A DNA stretch of 64,000 nt from Aspidapion aeneum (Eukaryota > Arthropoda > Insecta > Coleoptera > Brentidae), in assembly GCA_963576565.1 (NCBI GenBank), contig OY755038.1:139448989-139512988 (forward strand), written 5' to 3'. Positions 61,840 to 64,000 of the stretch are shown in pieces (the first letter of the stretch is position 1; the number at the start of each line of letters is the position of its first letter). The position numbers were made by a program, and so were the translations under genes. The notes below the pieces were generated by a model that ran no database searches, was not told where the DNA came from, and worked only from the letters and a program-made list of their open reading frames with translations.

Positions 61840-64000
61840 TGTAAGAGGGTTTCGTCATCTAACGAATTTTCCCCTACTTTTGACGTCCCAGGGTTTCGGT
61901 CGATTCAATCCTGGGATTTCGAGGGATAGAATCGATCGAAATTTTGCCTCGGGCGCCACTCTAGGAAATAAGGGAGCCTAGAGTCTCCCTTGCCTCTCGG
62001 GTATGCTTTTAAACAGTGGAGAATAACCAGGTAAGTAAACTACAATTTCATTAAAAACTCAATTTCTATAAATACTAGTTTATGTGTATTTTGTCATTTT
62101 AATTTAGTGGTACAAACCTCAAAGAAAATAACTAAATATATGCAACTTAATAAATAAAACAAAACTATAAATGCCTTATTTCTATCAAGTCAAATAAAAA
62201 AAAAACTCCAGTTTACTTTGTTTGCGCTATTCCAGCACAGACAGTTAGGTATTTAAAAAAAAGTGAAAGTTATGAAAAAGGACTTAACACTCAACGCCTT
62301 ATCACCTCGGACCTCTAACAAAAGGATTTAACAAATCTGGTTAGGTCCGATTGGATCGGATGGACGTTAGTTAAATACTGATTTCTTTTTGCCCCAAAAA
62401 GACTTTTCCCAACATAAAAAAAAAATTGGAGAAAGATTTCCTTAAACAGCTGGTAGTTAATTACATACTATAATTTTACAAATTTACGGCTATTTAACTG
62501 GAAGAAAACGAAACTTTACCAACTTTGAGGTTTCACAGGACTGGTCGGGTCATATATGTCTCGCGGTTCGGTTCGGTTCATGTCGGTTATGTACAAAAGA
62601 AACGGAAAGAAAAATTAAACAGAATATTTACAAATAGAAACGGAATGTGGTACCACTTTAACAGGTTTAATTTACGGTGAGAGCATATATGTCTTACGGT
62701 AACAGGTAACAGGTTATTTACAAAAGAAACGGATAAAAATTTAACTATACCAACTTTTAAGTTTATAAGGTCGCGGTGGGACACGGGTCTAACGTGGCAA
62801 TAACGAAGCAATAATCGTGACAGAAAAAAAAATCGTTAATTATGAAAAATAAAAAGAGAATTAGGAAGAAATTAATAAATACCAGGTTTTATCTAAACGG
62901 GAGAGCTGGCTGCACAAAGCCGCGATGATTATGAGTCGGTGACGAAACATACGGCCCACGAAACATAATCTATAGCTTTGTTATCATTTTTGCTTTCTCG
63001 AAAGAGAACAAAAATAATAATAAAAAAACGGGAAACGGGAAACGAGAACGGGGGTTTAGCAAAGCGCTACAATTATAAGTCGGTGACGAAACATACAGCC
63101 CACGAAATATAATCTATAGCTTTGTTATCATTTTTGCTTCCTCGAAAGAGAACAAAAATAATAATAAAAAAATGGGATTCGGGAAACGAGGACGGGGGTT
63201 TAGCAAAGCGCTGCAATTATGAGTCGGTGACGAAACATACGGCCCACGAAACATAATCTATAGCTTTGTTATCATTTTTGCTTCCTTGAAAGATAACAAA
63301 AATAATAAAAAAAACGGGAAACGAGGACGGGGGGTTTAGCAAAGCACTACAATTATAAGTCGGTGACGAAACATCCAGCCCACGAAATATAATCTATAGC
63401 TTTGTTATCATTTTTGTTTCCTCGAAAGAGAACAAAAATAATAATAAAAAAACGGGAAACGAGGACGGGGGTTTAGCAAAGCGCTACAATTATGAGTCGG
63501 TGACGAAACATACGGCCCACGAAACATAATCTATAGCTTTGTTATCATTTTTGCTTCCTTGAAAGAGAACAAAAATAATAAAAAAAACGGGAAACGAGGA
63601 CGGGGGGTTTAGCAAAGCGCTACAATTATAAGTCGGTGACGAAACATACGGCCCACGAAATATAATCGATAGCTTTGTTATCATTTTTGCTTTCTCGAAA
63701 GAGAACAAAAATAATAAAAACTAGGACAAGGGAAACTGGTGTGTCAAATCCGGGATGATTATTACTTGGTGACGAACCTGCAGCCCACAAGTAATAAACC
63801 CGATTTGTTTCTTAATTTTCTTGCGAAAGAAAATTAATAAATACCAGAAAACATGTAAGATACTAACGGGAAATCCTGGGATCGGGAAAGAACAAACAAG
63901 TAATTTGCACGGTTCAAAATAAATTCAAATCAAATAGAATTATAAAAACTTTGACTAAGGCAAAAACGAGGTTTCTTTTATAAATCCCATTCTTACCAGA
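61840..64000 (-). repeat. 5' LTR of the LARD-like element, cut by window end
   Basis: Starts TGTAAGAGGG and repeats 51,997-54,156 at an offset of 9,843-9,844. By comparison some 390 bp lie outside the window. The tandem array of the LTR is at 62,901-63,794. Confidence 0.92.

Larger units (their letters stand above)
51997..64000 (-). mobile_element. LARD-like nonautonomous LTR retrotransposon
   Basis: Two long direct repeats (51,997-54,550 and from 61,840 beyond the window end) enclose 7.3 kb. On the minus strand the right repeat is the 5' LTR, followed by a tRNA-Lys-type primer site (61,835-61,818); the left repeat is the 3' LTR, preceded by the purine tract AGGTGGGGAA. Tips are TGTAAC...CTTACA. 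The interior has no gag, pol or env similarity in any frame, which defines a large retrotransposon derivative (LARD). It must be moved by proteins from another element. It interrupts the RT of a LINE. Its visible LTR parts are almost identical. Confidence 0.88.

Noticed and set aside
51997..64000. Tandem genomic duplication instead of an LTR pair
   Set aside because: The direct repeats have TG..CA tips, a primer site next to one and a purine tract next to the other, which a segmental duplication would not produce.

Overview
The window reads as AT-rich nuclear DNA of an arthropod, most probably an insect. The evidence is its mobile-element content: BEL/Pao and Ty3/gypsy retrotransposons primed by tRNA-Tyr- and tRNA-Lys-like sites, RTE-type and Jockey/CR1-like LINEs, Tc1/mariner and hAT-like DNA elements, and a degenerate THAP domain. 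I found no intact host gene, no tRNA or rRNA gene and no bacterial gene structure. Almost everything that codes is a damaged transposon.

Layout. 1-1430: short inverted and tandem repeats and a dispersed repeat seen again at 46.6-47.3 kb and partly at 28.96 kb. 1.59-5.27 kb: a minus-strand Ty3/gypsy element (RT, protease, zinc knuckles, Gag, leader, tRNA-Lys-type primer site, start of its LTR), cut off after the RT. 5.8-8.4 kb: noncoding, with minisatellites rich in AGGTAA. 8.6-10.3 kb: 5' end of a decayed minus-strand BEL/Pao element. 11.05-11.53 kb: 3' remnant of a LINE. 12.7-20.9 kb: a repeat complex with a 269-bp-arm foldback, a 141-bp tandem array, and a 2.36-kb inverted duplication interlocked with a second 227-bp inverted pair, followed by 125-bp repeats in both orientations.

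23.6-25.7 kb: a minus-strand RTE LINE. 27.7-29.0 kb: an LTR fragment related to the large element at the right end, with a hairpin-bearing minisatellite. 29.3-30.3 kb: a THAP remnant and an internally deleted mariner-like element. 30.38-44.46 kb: a BEL/Pao element (outer) split by a second, different BEL/Pao element (inner, 34.23-41.61 kb). The outer copy has lost the RT catalytic box and the protease serine; the inner copy has frameshifts and one nonsense codon.

46.6-52.0 kb: a Jockey/CR1-like LINE interrupted by a 378-bp RTE tail with a clear 13-bp target duplication and by about 2 kb of noncoding DNA holding two small DNA transposons. 52.0-64.0 kb: a minus-strand LTR element with 2,554-bp LTRs, a tRNA-Lys(UUU)-type primer site and a polypurine tract, but a 7.3-kb internal region with no gag or pol. 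It is a LARD-like nonautonomous element. Its LTRs are almost identical, so it is the youngest datable insertion here. Its interior is built from structured repeats, including fourteen copies of one hairpin.

The order of insertion can be read from the nesting: outer BEL before inner BEL; LINE before RTE tail and before the LARD-like element. The two most unusual objects are the interlocked inverted duplications at 14.35-19.49 kb and the hairpin-array LARD at 52-64 kb.
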